From the NCBI GenBank assembly GCA_017353855.1, contig JAFMSA010000220.1:1-6949 (forward strand): 6,949 bases of DNA. Reading direction: 5' to 3'. Made by a program: the position numbers and the translations under genes. This DNA comes from Alphaproteobacteria bacterium (GTDB lineage: Bacteria > Pseudomonadota > Alphaproteobacteria > ATCC43930 > CGMCC-115725). How positions within the stretch are numbered: the first letter of the stretch is position 1; every line of letters begins with the position of its first letter. The notes below the pieces were generated by a model. The model saw only the letters and a list, made by a program, of their open reading frames with translations. It was not told the DNA's origin and searched no databases. Shown piece after piece: positions 6,680-6,949 of this stretch.

Positions 6680-6949
6680 TAGAACTCGATCGGCAACTCC
6701 GGCCCCTGAAACCATTGCGGCAAGGGCGGGAAACGTCCGACCGCAGCGACCATTTGCGCCACCCGGTTGTCGATGTCGGGATAACCCGAGCTGCTTCGCA
6801 CGTTGATCCGCTTGATAGTGCCGTCGTCGCGGACGACAAAGTCGACGATCACCAGGCCGCGGCGCCCGCCGAGCGAAGCCTCGGGTAAGAGGCCGCCGTG
6901 CTGCAGGACCAGAGATTTCATATAGGCGAAGTATTCGTCGCGCGTCGCC
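6664..6949 (-). CDS. TonB-family protein, C-terminal domain (5' partial)
   Basis: The frame is open to the right edge, so the N-terminus lies outside the window; 94 residues plus the stop (TAA at 6664-6666) are visible. The fold resembles a TonB C-terminal domain: GLVIVDFVVRDDGTIKRINV, then RSSSGYPDIDNRVAQMV and FPPLPQWFQGPELPIEF up to the end. TonB-type domains contact outer-membrane receptors in the periplasm, with energy from ExbB/ExbD. TonB proteins normally carry an N-terminal membrane anchor and a proline-rich spacer, neither visible here. The internal Met at 6921 is not taken as the start, because in-frame coding sequence (TRDEYFAYM...) continues upstream of it. It converges on the sigma gene with a 16-base overlap. 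Whether it serves iron-type uptake or another role is unknown. Confidence 0.8.
   Translation of the reverse strand, partial: ATRDEYFAYMKSLVLQHGGLLPEASLGGRRGLVIVDFVVRDDGTIKRINVRSSSGYPDIDNRVAQMVAAVGRFPPLPQWFQGPELPIEFYYSFP

Overview
The window is GC-rich (roughly 65% by eye) with densely packed genes. Gene content and protein style point to an alphaproteobacterium, probably Hyphomicrobiales (Bradyrhizobium-like). This rests on family recognition and base composition only, with no marker gene to confirm it. I see no mobile element, CRISPR array, tRNA or rRNA.

Layout: (1) Positions 1-146 carry the last ~47 codons of an unidentified + strand gene. It converges on hyuA so tightly that the two stop codons share two bases. 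(2) Positions 143-3846, minus strand, carry a two-gene hydantoinase/5-oxoprolinase-type unit. hyuB comes first (GTG start, strong ribosome binding site), then hyuA, joined by a TAATG stop/start overlap. (3) Positions 3847-4107 are a 261-base intergenic stretch with short palindromes and a possible remnant of a dispersed repeat. (4) Positions 4108-5932, minus strand, carry a two-component system. An OmpR-type response regulator is followed, with a 14-base overlap, by a sensor histidine kinase whose periplasmic part is unusually short. (5) Positions 5933-6115 are an AT-rich divergent promoter region. (6) Positions 6116-6679, + strand, carry a small ECF-like sigma factor with an uncertain start. 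(7) Positions 6664-6949, minus strand, carry the C-terminal part of a TonB-family protein that runs off the right edge and overlaps the sigma gene tail to tail.

Function: HyuA and HyuB should form an ATP-dependent cyclic-amide hydrolase (hydantoin or 5-oxoproline-like substrate) or a related carboxylase. The substrate cannot be read from the sequence. The two-component system lies upstream in the same orientation and could control hyuBA, but the 261-base gap argues against a single simple operon. The sigma factor and TonB-family gene have no visible partner here. No strong evidence for a new system was found. The points most worth a second look are the shortened kinase sensor region, the paired palindromes in the hyuB leader, and the sigma factor's unclear N-terminus.
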